Below are positions 50,140-59,413 of a stretch of 64,000 bases of DNA, piece by piece. The notes under the pieces were generated by a model, which worked only from the letters and a program-made list of their open reading frames with translations, ran no database searches and was not told the origin of the DNA. Location: NCBI GenBank assembly GCA_010092885.1, contig JAADYX010000381.1:1-64000 (forward strand), in the 5' to 3' direction. How positions within the stretch are numbered: position 1 is the first letter of the stretch; each line of letters starts with the position of its first letter. The position numbers were made by a program, and so were the translations under genes. The stretch is from Chloroflexota bacterium (lineage in GTDB: Bacteria > Chloroflexota > Anaerolineae > Aggregatilineales > UBA3940).

Positions 50140-51309
50140 ATGATCGCCAACCAGGATTTTGTCATCCTCTCCACCCAAGATTGGGATGCCCTGCCAACCC
50201 GCAAGCATCGCTTTGCACGCCGTTGGGCACAGCAGGGCAACCGGGTGCTGTATATTGAGCAGCAGATGCACTGGGCAGGCTGGCTGGCGGATATCGGGAA
50301 TCAGTTCAGCCGGGCATGGTCCTTTCTGGAAAGCCCGCAAGAAGTAGAGCCGAATCTCTGGGTTTACACCCTGCCGCTGGTGCTTCCGTTCTTCCAAATG
50401 GTGGCCGCGATCAATACGGTCAACAACGCTTTCCTGCTGCCGGTCATCAAAAGGCAGACCGCCCGTCTTGGCTTTCACCATCCAATCCTGTGGGCGTACA
50501 CACCCCATTCAGCGGATTTCATCGGCCGGTTGGGCGAACGCCTCGCCGTCTATGAGTGCGTGGATGACTTCACCGCCTCGAAGGGACTCGTACATCCGGC
50601 GACAATCGGGCGGTTGGAGGAGCGCCTCATCAGACGGGTGGATCTACTCATCACGACGGCACCGGCGCTGCACGATCACAAATCGGACCATGCAAAACGG
50701 GCGGTGCTTGTCCCCAATGGTGTGGATGCCGACCACTTCGCACAGGCTGCTGACGACTTGCAGCCTGTACCGGCAGCCATGCGGGATCTGCCGCGGCCCG
50801 TGATAGGCTTTCTCGGGTCGTTAAACTACTGGATTGATACGGGTCTTTTGGGGCGCATCGCACGGGAGCATCCCGATTGGACAGTGGCACACGTCGGCCC
50901 GGTGGATATGCTGGCGGATATGTCGCCACTGCAAGGGCTGCCCAACGTCGCGCTGATCGGTCGGGTGCCCTATGCTCAGGTGCCCGATTATGTACGTGCA
51001 TTTGATGTCTGTGTAAACCCATACCATCTGGATGGAGTAGCTGAGCATTGCAGCCCATTGAAACTCTACGAGTACATTGCAACGGGCAAACCCGTTGTCT
51101 CCGTAGATATGCCCGAGGCCCGGCAGTTTGATGGGTTGATCGCTATCAGCCAGGATGCCGAGGATTTCGTGCGGTTGGTAGGCGAGGCTGCTGTACAGCA
51201 CGTCAACGGTACGCAAGCCCGCATTGAGGAAGCGCGCAAACATGACTGGGCACGCCGTTTTGAAGCCGTTGAGGCCGCACTGGCTGAGGTGCTGAGGGCG
51301 ACAGCATGA
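50140..51309 (+). CDS. Glycosyltransferase (GT1/GT4 type)
   Basis: GT-B organisation; VIGFLGSLNYWIDTGLLGRIA...HCSPLKLYEYIATGKPVVS. Confidence 0.88.
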   Translation: MIANQDFVILSTQDWDALPTRKHRFARRWAQQGNRVLYIEQQMHWAGWLADIGNQFSRAWSFLESPQEVEPNLWVYTLPLVLPFFQMVAAINTVNNAFLLPVIKRQTARLGFHHPILWAYTPHSADFIGRLGERLAVYECVDDFTASKGLVHPATIGRLEERLIRRVDLLITTAPALHDHKSDHAKRAVLVPNGVDADHFAQAADDLQPVPAAMRDLPRPVIGFLGSLNYWIDTGLLGRIAREHPDWTVAHVGPVDMLADMSPLQGLPNVALIGRVPYAQVPDYVRAFDVCVNPYHLDGVAEHCSPLKLYEYIATGKPVVSVDMPEARQFDGLIAISQDAEDFVRLVGEAAVQHVNGTQARIEEARKHDWARRFEAVEAALAEVLRATA

Positions 51310-52010
51310 GCGGTGTGTTGATCATCGTGCCTGCTTACAACGAGGAAGAAAGCCTCCCTCGGGTGATAAGCGCAGTCCGTCAGTCGGTACCCCACGCTGA
51401 GATCGCTGTTATCAATGATGGCTCCACCGACGCCACCGCGCGGGTGGCTGCCGAGTGTAGTGTGGTTGTGCTCAACCAACCCTACAATCTGGGGATTGGT
51501 TCCACCATGCAGACAGGCTATATGTACGCCATGCAGCAGGGTTTTTCAGTAGCGGTGCAAGTCGATGGGGATGGCCAACATAATGCCGAGGAAATCCCCG
51601 TGCTGCTGGAAGCCCTGACCGAACCCGATGTGGACGTGGTTATCGGCTCGCGGTTTATGCATGAGGATGGATACCGTCCGCCTGCGATGCGCCGCCTGGG
51701 TATCGTGATCCTTTCCGGCATTCTCTCACTGGCAACCGGGCAGCGCATCACGGATCCGACGTCTGGCTTCCGGGCAGTCAACAAGCGTACGATCGCGTTC
51801 TACGCACAGGATTATCCCTTTGACTATCCAGAACCGGAGGCGATCATATTGCTGCACCGGGCAGGGCTGCGCATCCGCGAGGTACCTGTTCGCATGAGCG
51901 AACGGCTGGGTGGGCAGTCGTCGATCACACCGATGCGCTCCGCCTATTATATGATCAAAGTCGTTCTGGCCATCCTGATCAATTTACTCCGGCATCGGCC
52001 TGAGGTGTAA
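51306..52010 (+). CDS. Glycosyltransferase family 2
   Basis: VLIIVPAYNEEESLPRVI, INDGSTDAT, VQVDGDGQHNAEEIP. Confidence 0.93.
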   Translation: MSGVLIIVPAYNEEESLPRVISAVRQSVPHAEIAVINDGSTDATARVAAECSVVVLNQPYNLGIGSTMQTGYMYAMQQGFSVAVQVDGDGQHNAEEIPVLLEALTEPDVDVVIGSRFMHEDGYRPPAMRRLGIVILSGILSLATGQRITDPTSGFRAVNKRTIAFYAQDYPFDYPEPEAIILLHRAGLRIREVPVRMSERLGGQSSITPMRSAYYMIKVVLAILINLLRHRPEV

Positions 52011-52014
52011 GTAT

Positions 52015-52386
52015 ATGCTCATTCCCTTTGACGCGCGTATCCATCTGCTTTCTATCGCTGGACCCCTGGTGATGATCCTGGTCGTCCTTGAGATGGTCCG
52101 CCGCCGCCGTCTGCGAGAGGACTATTCGCTGCTGTGGCTGGGCGCATTCGGCGTGATCATCGTGTTGGCCATTCTGCGTGATGCACTCCTGGAACGCATC
52201 GCGGCGATCATGGGCATCTATGAGGCTGCAAACGCCATGTTTGTTATCGGGTTTGCATTGCTCGTTCTTGTCCTTTTCCAGTTCTCAATCGTGATCACCC
52301 GGTTGGCTCGTGAGAACAAACAGGCTGCCCAGCATATCGCGCTGCTGACCCAACGCATCGCTGAGCTTGAGCGCAAGCTGGACTAG
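52015..52386 (+). CDS. DUF2304-like small membrane protein
   Basis: Three TM segments, RRRRLREDYSLLWLGAFGVIIVLAILRDALLERIAAIMGIYEAANAMFVIGFALL; follows GT2. Confidence 0.82.
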   Translation: MLIPFDARIHLLSIAGPLVMILVVLEMVRRRRLREDYSLLWLGAFGVIIVLAILRDALLERIAAIMGIYEAANAMFVIGFALLVLVLFQFSIVITRLARENKQAAQHIALLTQRIAELERKLD

Positions 52387-52388
52387 CT

Positions 52389-53480
52389 GTGCATTGTGTC
52401 CACATCAGCAAGGTGACCGGTGTCGCGGGCTCGGAGCGGCATCTGCTCAGTCTGCTGCCCGGTCTGGCTGAGCGCGGTCTGCGGATCACGATGCTCGTGC
52501 TTGAAGAACCGGCCCGACCAGCGGACGATTTCGTAGATGCTCTTATTGAACAGGGCGTCACAGTACAACGGGTGCCCATCCGGTCGCATCTTGATGCGCG
52601 CCTACCGGGTGAGTTGCGGCGCCGCTTGAAACGCCTCCAGCCCGATGTCGTTCACACGCACCTGGTGCATGCTGATTTCTATGGTCTGCCTGCCGCCCAT
52701 CAAGCCGGGGCGGCATTGTGTATTTCATCGCGCCATAATGACAATGCGTTTCGGCGCAATCTACTGTTCCGGGCAGCGAACCGGCGCGTGATGCGGCATA
52801 CCGATCGTGTGATCGCGATCAGCAGGGCACTGGCACGTTTTGTCGCTGACGTGGAGGGCATTGACCCTGAGAAGGTTGTTGCCATTCCTTATGGGATGCA
52901 GCCACCGATCTACCCTGCCAACATCCGGACACAGGCGCGGAAAGCGCTGCACCTTTCACCGGGGGCGGTTGTGATCGGGTTTGTGGGCCGTCTGATCAGG
53001 CAGAAAGGCGTGGACGTGCTGCTGCAGGCGGTAGGTCATCTGCCGGATGTCCAAGTCGTCATTATAGGCGATGGGCCGCTGCGCGCCGAACTGGAAGGGA
53101 CAGCGGGTGAGCACGTCCGGTTTGTAGGGTGGCGTCACGATGCGCGTGAACTGATGGCTGCTTTCGATGTGCTGGCGGTGCCCTCCCGTTGGGAGGGATT
53201 CGGGTTGGTAACTTTGGAAGCGATGAGCCACGCACTGCCGGTGGTAGCTGCCCGCGTGAGCGCTCTACCTGAGATCGTGGTGGATGGTGAGACCGGCCTA
53301 TTGGTGCCAGCTGAGGACGCTGCGTCTCTGGCTGCCGCGCTTAACACGCTTGTCACAGATCTGGATCTGGCGCGCCAGATGGGCCAAAAGGGCTATCAGC
53401 GTCTCTGTCATCACTTCTCTGAGCAAGCCATGATACAATCGACCTACGACGTGTATACGAATAAGGACGGAGTTGTATGA
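52389..53480 (+). CDS. Glycosyltransferase family 4 (GTG start)
   Basis: VIGFVGRLIRQKGVDVLLQA, PSRWEGFGLVTLEAMSHALPVVA. Confidence 0.93.
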   Translation: MHCVHISKVTGVAGSERHLLSLLPGLAERGLRITMLVLEEPARPADDFVDALIEQGVTVQRVPIRSHLDARLPGELRRRLKRLQPDVVHTHLVHADFYGLPAAHQAGAALCISSRHNDNAFRRNLLFRAANRRVMRHTDRVIAISRALARFVADVEGIDPEKVVAIPYGMQPPIYPANIRTQARKALHLSPGAVVIGFVGRLIRQKGVDVLLQAVGHLPDVQVVIIGDGPLRAELEGTAGEHVRFVGWRHDARELMAAFDVLAVPSRWEGFGLVTLEAMSHALPVVAARVSALPEIVVDGETGLLVPAEDAASLAAALNTLVTDLDLARQMGQKGYQRLCHHFSEQAMIQSTYDVYTNKDGVV

Positions 53481-55399
53481 GTGGAATCTGCGGCATGCTG
53501 GCCCTAAAGGGCGCAGTGCCCGATGAACACGCATTGATCAGAATGGTCGACAGCCTTCACCACAGCGAGGGCGAACGCGCAGGGCACCGCATCATCGGCC
53601 AATGCGGTCTCGGGCTGCAAACACATATCACCACGCATGAGAATCCGCTCTTTGTCAGCCATGCCGCGCCTGATATACCGGTACGCGGCAGCCCACAGCA
53701 AGCCGTAGAAGCCTGGATTGTCAAGGATGGATTGGCTTTCAATCATGCAGATATCCGGGCCGCGCTGACCGCCATGCGCCATCGCTTCAAAACCGGGGAA
53801 GATACAGAAACACTCCTGCGCTCCTATATTCAGTTTGGCCCAGAGAACTTCATCAAACCCTACCGGGGGCAGTTCACTCTCGCCATCTGGGATGAAACCC
53901 ACCACCGGCTGACGCTGCTGCGCGACCGGTTGGGTCAGAAGCCGATCTACTATGCTATCACCGATGAATGGGTTGTATTCAGCTCAAAGATCAAGTCCGT
54001 ATTGGAACACCCTGCGGTGGGCAAAAGGCCCAATCTGGCAGCAATTCCCTATCAGCTCGCTGTAGGCTTCCCACCGCCAGGCCAGACGATGTTCGAAGGC
54101 GTGAACATCCTGCCGCCAGGGCACATGCTGACTGTGCAGCTGTACACCGAACAGGACGCCTTCCCTGATATCGAGCCCTACTGGCAGCCTCCGTTGACAG
54201 AAACGGGTGACGATCCCCGCAGTGAAGAGGATATCGCTTACGAACTGCTGGCCCATCTGCGGTGGGCCACAGGGCTGAACCGCTTTGGGGCACGTGAAAT
54301 CGGGATATTTCTACAGGGTGGCCTGAGCTCCTCGGCACTGTTGGCGCTGCTCTTGCAGCAGACTTCCGACCAGGTCACCACGTTTTCGGTTAACCTGCCA
54401 GGCGGCTTTGCCCATGATGAGATGTCGGTGATCCGCAAGCTGCGCGCCCGCTATGTGACACGTCACATAGATATTGACATTGATCCAAACGTACCTGCTT
54501 TGATCGACCGTCTGCTGTGGCTGAATGATGAGCCGTTTGGTGATGCAGGCGTGGTCATGGCTCATGCAGCCTATGAGGCAATGAGCGAGCATGTCCCCGT
54601 TGTGCTGATGGGCAATGGTGGCGATGAGCTGTTTGCAGGTTACGAGGACTTCCGTATTGCTCAGATTGCACGGCAGTATGATCGTCTGCCGGATATCGCT
54701 CAGCGGGCAATCGGTGGCGCAGTGGAACGTCTGCCCACGTCATCGTCACGACAGGGCGTGGCCTGGCGGATCTCCCAGGTGGCACAGACCGCGAACCTTT
54801 CACTGGCTGAGCGCTATCTGGAGTGGATCCGGTATGTGCCGGATGAGTGGTTCAACCAGATATTGGGCACAAGTGCGGCGACAGCTGTGCGGCGACAGTA
54901 CAGCACCCATTTTGATCTGGAAGGCGCCGATGGGTTTATCGCCCCGCTGTTGGATGTCAATATCCGGGTGCACCTGCCTTACGATCAGCTGGTCCGGCTT
55001 GACCATGTGGCCGGGGCTGCCGGGTTGAACGTCCGCCTGCCGTTCATGGACCATCATCTGGTACAATTTGCCGCCGGTATCCCTGCCTCCTTAAAGCTCA
55101 AACGCGGCATCTCACGGTACATCCTACGGCAGGCACTTGCCGAAGTCCTTCCCCGCCGTGTGTTGGACAGCCGTGGCGAGACCGGCCTGCCCGCCCCGGT
55201 TGACGACTGGTTCCGGGGAGACGTAGGCAGCATTGCTCAGAAAGCGCTGCTCAATGAGAAGGCGGCAATCGCAGGCCTGTTTGACACTGACCCGGTGCAC
55301 GTTATGCTTGAACAGCATCGCAGTGGCGCGGCGGATCTGGGACGGGCATTGTGGCCCATCCTGATCCTGGAGCTCTGGATGCAGCGGTCCTTCGTCTGA
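53477..55399 (+). CDS. Asparagine synthetase (glutamine-hydrolysing)-like protein with altered N-terminus
   Basis: LRDRLGQKPIYYA, FLQGGLSSSALLALLL, NGGDELFAGYEDF; N-terminus MSGICGM. Confidence 0.9.
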   Translation: MSGICGMLALKGAVPDEHALIRMVDSLHHSEGERAGHRIIGQCGLGLQTHITTHENPLFVSHAAPDIPVRGSPQQAVEAWIVKDGLAFNHADIRAALTAMRHRFKTGEDTETLLRSYIQFGPENFIKPYRGQFTLAIWDETHHRLTLLRDRLGQKPIYYAITDEWVVFSSKIKSVLEHPAVGKRPNLAAIPYQLAVGFPPPGQTMFEGVNILPPGHMLTVQLYTEQDAFPDIEPYWQPPLTETGDDPRSEEDIAYELLAHLRWATGLNRFGAREIGIFLQGGLSSSALLALLLQQTSDQVTTFSVNLPGGFAHDEMSVIRKLRARYVTRHIDIDIDPNVPALIDRLLWLNDEPFGDAGVVMAHAAYEAMSEHVPVVLMGNGGDELFAGYEDFRIAQIARQYDRLPDIAQRAIGGAVERLPTSSSRQGVAWRISQVAQTANLSLAERYLEWIRYVPDEWFNQILGTSAATAVRRQYSTHFDLEGADGFIAPLLDVNIRVHLPYDQLVRLDHVAGAAGLNVRLPFMDHHLVQFAAGIPASLKLKRGISRYILRQALAEVLPRRVLDSRGETGLPAPVDDWFRGDVGSIAQKALLNEKAAIAGLFDTDPVHVMLEQHRSGAADLGRALWPILILELWMQRSFV

Positions 55400-55416
55400 A
55401 AGGGGAATTCACTCTT

Positions 55417-56367
55417 ATGGAACGTGTGCTGGTCACCGGTGGGGCAGGCTTCATCGGATCCAATCTGGTTGATGCATTGTTGGCTCAGGGCTACGGCGTC
55501 CGCGTGCTGGACAATTTCTCAACAGGGCGCCGCGAAAATCTAGCCGCTGTGCTGTCTGATATTGAGCTGATCGAGGGCGACCTAACTGCTTTAAAGGATG
55601 TCCGCAACGCGGTTGATGGTGTAGATGCCATACTGCATCAGGGTGCAGTTCCTTCCGTGCCGAAGTCGGTCCAAGATCCACTCACCTCCAACAATGCAAA
55701 CGTGACCGGAACACTCCATGTGCTGGTTGCTGCACACGATGCGGGCGTCCGGCGGGTAGTGTACGCGTCGTCCTCATCCGTGTACGGTGACCAGGCTCCG
55801 GATGCAGCCAAAGTCGAGGCGATGACCCCGCAGCCTATCTCCCCGTATGGGGTGGCCAAGCTGGCCGCTGAGCATTATATGGGGGTTTTTCACCACGTCT
55901 ACGGCCTGGAAACGGTGTCACTGCGATACTTCAACGTGTTCGGGCCGCGGCAAAACCCCAGCAGTGCCTATGCTGCTGTTATACCGAAGTTCATCACCAT
56001 GCTGCTGAACGGTCAGCCGCCGACGATCTATGGTGACGGAGAGCAAACCCGCGACTTCACCTTCATCGGCAATGTGGTGGCCGGCAACCTGCATGCCTTG
56101 ACCGCCCCGGCCCCCGACGTGGCAGGCGAAGTCTTCAACCTGGCCATGGGTGGGCAGACTTCGCTTAATGAGCTGGTGGCCTATCTCCAACGGATCACGG
56201 GGCAGGCTGTCGAACCGGTCTACACAGACCCTCGCCCGGGGGATATCAAGCACTCGCGGGCGGCGGTGGACAAATTCCGGCAGGCCGGATTTGAACCGTC
56301 TATTTCACTGGAAGAGGGACTGCGTCAGACGGTAGCGTGGTACCGGCAGCATGCCGTTGTAGACTGA
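55417..56367 (+). CDS. NAD-dependent epimerase/dehydratase (UDP-glucose 4-epimerase-like)
   Basis: VLVTGGAGFIGSNLVDALL, SSSSVYGDQ, SPYGVAKLAAEHY, RYFNVFGPRQNPSSAYAAVIPKF. Confidence 0.93.
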   Translation: MERVLVTGGAGFIGSNLVDALLAQGYGVRVLDNFSTGRRENLAAVLSDIELIEGDLTALKDVRNAVDGVDAILHQGAVPSVPKSVQDPLTSNNANVTGTLHVLVAAHDAGVRRVVYASSSSVYGDQAPDAAKVEAMTPQPISPYGVAKLAAEHYMGVFHHVYGLETVSLRYFNVFGPRQNPSSAYAAVIPKFITMLLNGQPPTIYGDGEQTRDFTFIGNVVAGNLHALTAPAPDVAGEVFNLAMGGQTSLNELVAYLQRITGQAVEPVYTDPRPGDIKHSRAAVDKFRQAGFEPSISLEEGLRQTVAWYRQHAVVD

Positions 56368-57524
56368 TGACCCCTTACCGGATCATGCGCATTATCGCCC
56401 GCCTGAACGTAGGGGGGCCCGCCATCCATGTGTCGCTGCTTTCCAAGGGGCTGAATGATTCCCAGTTTGAAACCATGCTGGTCTCAGGAAAGCTGGGCCC
56501 GCATGAGGGCGATATGAGCGATCTCACCCATGGATTAAATGTGCAGACTATCCCCGCCATGCAGCGCTCGATCCATCCGCTGCGCGATGCGCAGGCCGTG
56601 CTGGCGCTGATACGCCTGATGCGATCCTACCGGCCGCATATCGTCCATACTCACACAGCGAAAGCTGGTTTCGTAGGGCGGTTAGCCGCCCGCCTGACGG
56701 GTGTTCCCGCTGTGGTACACACGTTTCACGGCCATGTATTCCATGGCTATTTCGGCCCGCTTAAGACCGCTCTATTTCTCCGGCTGGAGCGCCTGAGCGC
56801 AAAAGCTTCTGATGTGATCCTGACAATCAGTGACCGACTGCGAGACGAACTTATCGGCTACCGGATCGCTGCTGCGGACCGGATCCGCGTGGTACCGTTA
56901 GGCCTCGACCTGACCAGCCTGACAGATGTAGAGGGCCTGTGCGGCAGGCTGCACGCTGAACTGGGCTGCCCGTCGGAGTATCCGCTGGTGGGAATCGTTG
57001 GGCGGCTGGTACCGATTAAGAATCACAATCTTTTCCTAGAGGCTGCCCGCCTGATGGCAGACCATCATGCGACGGTGCGGTTTGTGATTGTGGGCGACGG
57101 TGAGGAACGCAGCGCCATAGAGGCCCGTATTAAAGCACTTGACCTCACTGATCGTGTCTACCTCACCGGGTGGCGGCGTGATCTGCCCGTCATCTATGCG
57201 GGGCTGAGCGCGCTTGCGCTAACCTCGCGCAATGAGGGTACGCCTGTATCGATCATCGAGGCGATGGCGGCAGGAGTTCCTGTTGTGGCGACCAATGTGG
57301 GCGGTGTCCCTGATCTGCTGGCGAATGGCTCGCTCGGCCGCATGGTAGCGGATGGTGATGCTGAAGCGTTGGCTGAGAACATCCTCAATGTGCTTGAGGA
57401 AGCGCCACAAACACAGATCGATCAAGCTCGTGCGCATGTGCTGGCTCACTATGACTCCGCCCGTCTGCTCGACGATCTGCGCGTGCTGTATACAGAGGTG
57501 CTGGCCGCAAAAGGCTATGACTGA
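56367..57524 (+). CDS. Glycosyltransferase family 4
   Basis: RIIARLNVGGPAIHVSLLSKGL, HTHTAKAGFVGRLAARL, LTSRNEGTPVSIIEAMAAGVPVVATNVGG. Confidence 0.93.
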   Translation: MTPYRIMRIIARLNVGGPAIHVSLLSKGLNDSQFETMLVSGKLGPHEGDMSDLTHGLNVQTIPAMQRSIHPLRDAQAVLALIRLMRSYRPHIVHTHTAKAGFVGRLAARLTGVPAVVHTFHGHVFHGYFGPLKTALFLRLERLSAKASDVILTISDRLRDELIGYRIAAADRIRVVPLGLDLTSLTDVEGLCGRLHAELGCPSEYPLVGIVGRLVPIKNHNLFLEAARLMADHHATVRFVIVGDGEERSAIEARIKALDLTDRVYLTGWRRDLPVIYAGLSALALTSRNEGTPVSIIEAMAAGVPVVATNVGGVPDLLANGSLGRMVADGDAEALAENILNVLEEAPQTQIDQARAHVLAHYDSARLLDDLRVLYTEVLAAKGYD

Positions 57525-58551
57525 GTTCATCCCGTTTATCCTGATATCCGGCGTAGCCTCATTCGTGGCCACACCGTTGATGCGCCAGATCGCTGAGCGT
57601 ATTGGGTTCGTCGCCAATCCGTCAGCCGACCGGGTGCATCGCAAGCCGACCCCCATGCTGGGTGGACTGGCTATCTATATTGGGCTGGCAGTTGGCATAG
57701 CGCTCGGCAGCACGGAACAGCCGCTGAGTGAGGTGTTGGCTGTTTTTGGGGGGATGACACTGGTTATGTTGGTCGGCCTGATCGATGATCGCTATGGTAC
57801 GCCCCAACTGCTGAGAGTATTGGTGGAGATTGCTGCAGCGCTGATGCTCATCTGGGCAGGTATCCAGATCCAACTGTTTGACAATGAGCTTATAGACATC
57901 CTGTTGACCCTTATGTGGGTGGTAGGCATCTGCAACGCCATCAACTTCATGGACAACATGGACGGCCTGGCGGCCGGTTTGGCGGCTGCGGCTGCTTTTT
58001 TCTTCTTCATTCTTGGCGTGATCGAAGGATTGGGCCTGGTCACGATGCTCAGTGCGGCCATGCTGGGCGCTACGGTGGGCTTTCTATATTACAACTTCAA
58101 CCCGGCGACGCTGTTCATGGGAGATACGGGCAGCCTGCTGATTGGGTTTGTGCTGGCTGTGCTGGGGATCAAGCTGCGGTTTACCGGGGTGCCTAACAGC
58201 ATCACCTGGATCATCCCGATTATCATTCTGGGTGTGCCCATCTTTGATACAACCCTGGTCGTCATCTCCCGGCTAAGGCGCGGTGTGCCGGTTTCTCAGG
58301 GGGGTAAGGACCATACCTCACACCGATTGGTAAGTATCGAAGGCATGCTGCCTTCACGGTCCGTGATGACCCTCTATCTGATCACGGTAGCGCTCGGTCT
58401 GATGGCATTGATGCTGCGCGATGCCACGCAGATCCAGGCCTGGACTATATTGGGCATCCTGATTGTGCTGTTTTTGCTGGGCTTGGGATGGCTGGAACTG
58501 CGCTTCGCGCCAGAGCGGCTGGCGGAGAAAGTCAGCCCACCGGGGGACTGA
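57517..58551 (+). CDS. Undecaprenyl-phosphate GlcNAc/hexosamine-1-phosphate transferase (MraY/WecA family)
   Basis: VHRKPTPMLGGLAIYIG, GLIDDRYGTPQ, NAINFMDNMDGLAAGLAA, FMGDTGSLLIGF. Confidence 0.94.
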   Translation: MTEFIPFILISGVASFVATPLMRQIAERIGFVANPSADRVHRKPTPMLGGLAIYIGLAVGIALGSTEQPLSEVLAVFGGMTLVMLVGLIDDRYGTPQLLRVLVEIAAALMLIWAGIQIQLFDNELIDILLTLMWVVGICNAINFMDNMDGLAAGLAAAAAFFFFILGVIEGLGLVTMLSAAMLGATVGFLYYNFNPATLFMGDTGSLLIGFVLAVLGIKLRFTGVPNSITWIIPIIILGVPIFDTTLVVISRLRRGVPVSQGGKDHTSHRLVSIEGMLPSRSVMTLYLITVALGLMALMLRDATQIQAWTILGILIVLFLLGLGWLELRFAPERLAEKVSPPGD

Positions 58552-58588
58552 GGGCACGGCGGTCACCGCGCCCTCGTGACTGTCAGAG

Positions 58589-59296
58589 TCAGCCGATTTC
58601 AAGATCGGCGAACGAATAGCCAATGCCACGTTCGGTCAGGATCACACGGGGGACCGTGGGATCATCTTCCAACTTTTGGCGGAGCCGGTGGATATGCACC
58701 CGCAGCACGTTGCGGTCGTTAACAGTAGGATCGGAACGCCATACACGTTCAATGAGGGTATCAGCGTCCACAACATCACCCTTGTGCTTGATCAATACAT
58801 GCAGCAGCGCGTTCTCAATGGGAGTCAACTTATGCCGTTTGCCCTGTACAGCGATCTCCCGCTGGACCGGGTCAATGACCAGCCAGTCGTAGATATGCAG
58901 CTTGGGCCCGGAAGCATAGCTGAAGTTGTTGATACGGCTGAGGATGCGGCGAATGCGCATGGCAACTTCTTCAACATCGATCTGGCCACGCAGGAAGTCA
59001 TCGGCGTATTGGAGCGCTTCCACTGCGCGCGGCGAGTCCGGATTGTTGTCAATAGCAATGATGGGCAGCCCGGCGATATCGTAGAGGAGTTCACACAGTT
59101 CGAGACCATCCATGTCGGGCAGTTCGAGCGCAACAATCAGCAGGTGGGGGAGGCCCTGTTCGTCCGTGTACTCACGGGCCGCTACTCCACCTTCCAGGTG
59201 AACGACCTCAAAGCCAGTTTCGTCGAGCTCGGCTCTGAGTTCATCTACATCGAAGGGTGAACCGACGACGATGATCTTCTTGAGATTCTCGGTCAT
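58589..59296 (-). CDS. OmpR-family winged-helix regulator with degenerate (pseudo-)receiver domain
   Basis: C-terminal HKLTPIENALLHVLIKHKGDVVDADTLIERVW...RVHIHRLRQKLEDDP; receiver lacks DD/D/T/K. Confidence 0.88.
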   Translation of the reverse strand: MTENLKKIIVVGSPFDVDELRAELDETGFEVVHLEGGVAAREYTDEQGLPHLLIVALELPDMDGLELCELLYDIAGLPIIAIDNNPDSPRAVEALQYADDFLRGQIDVEEVAMRIRRILSRINNFSYASGPKLHIYDWLVIDPVQREIAVQGKRHKLTPIENALLHVLIKHKGDVVDADTLIERVWRSDPTVNDRNVLRVHIHRLRQKLEDDPTVPRVILTERGIGYSFADLEIG

Positions 59297-59413
59297 CTTA
59301 CAAGTTCCTTTTGCATGTGTATAAAGCGTATACTCCCTAATATATTTATACATGGTAGACATGCTAAAATCAAATAGTACCCTAGTAACATCAATGCCAC
59401 ATGGAGCACAACA

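Noticed and set aside
49555-50508. 317-aa minus-strand ORF crossing tyrS, the hairpin and a GT gene
   Set aside because: Spans two convincing plus-strand genes and an intergenic hairpin; no motif support.
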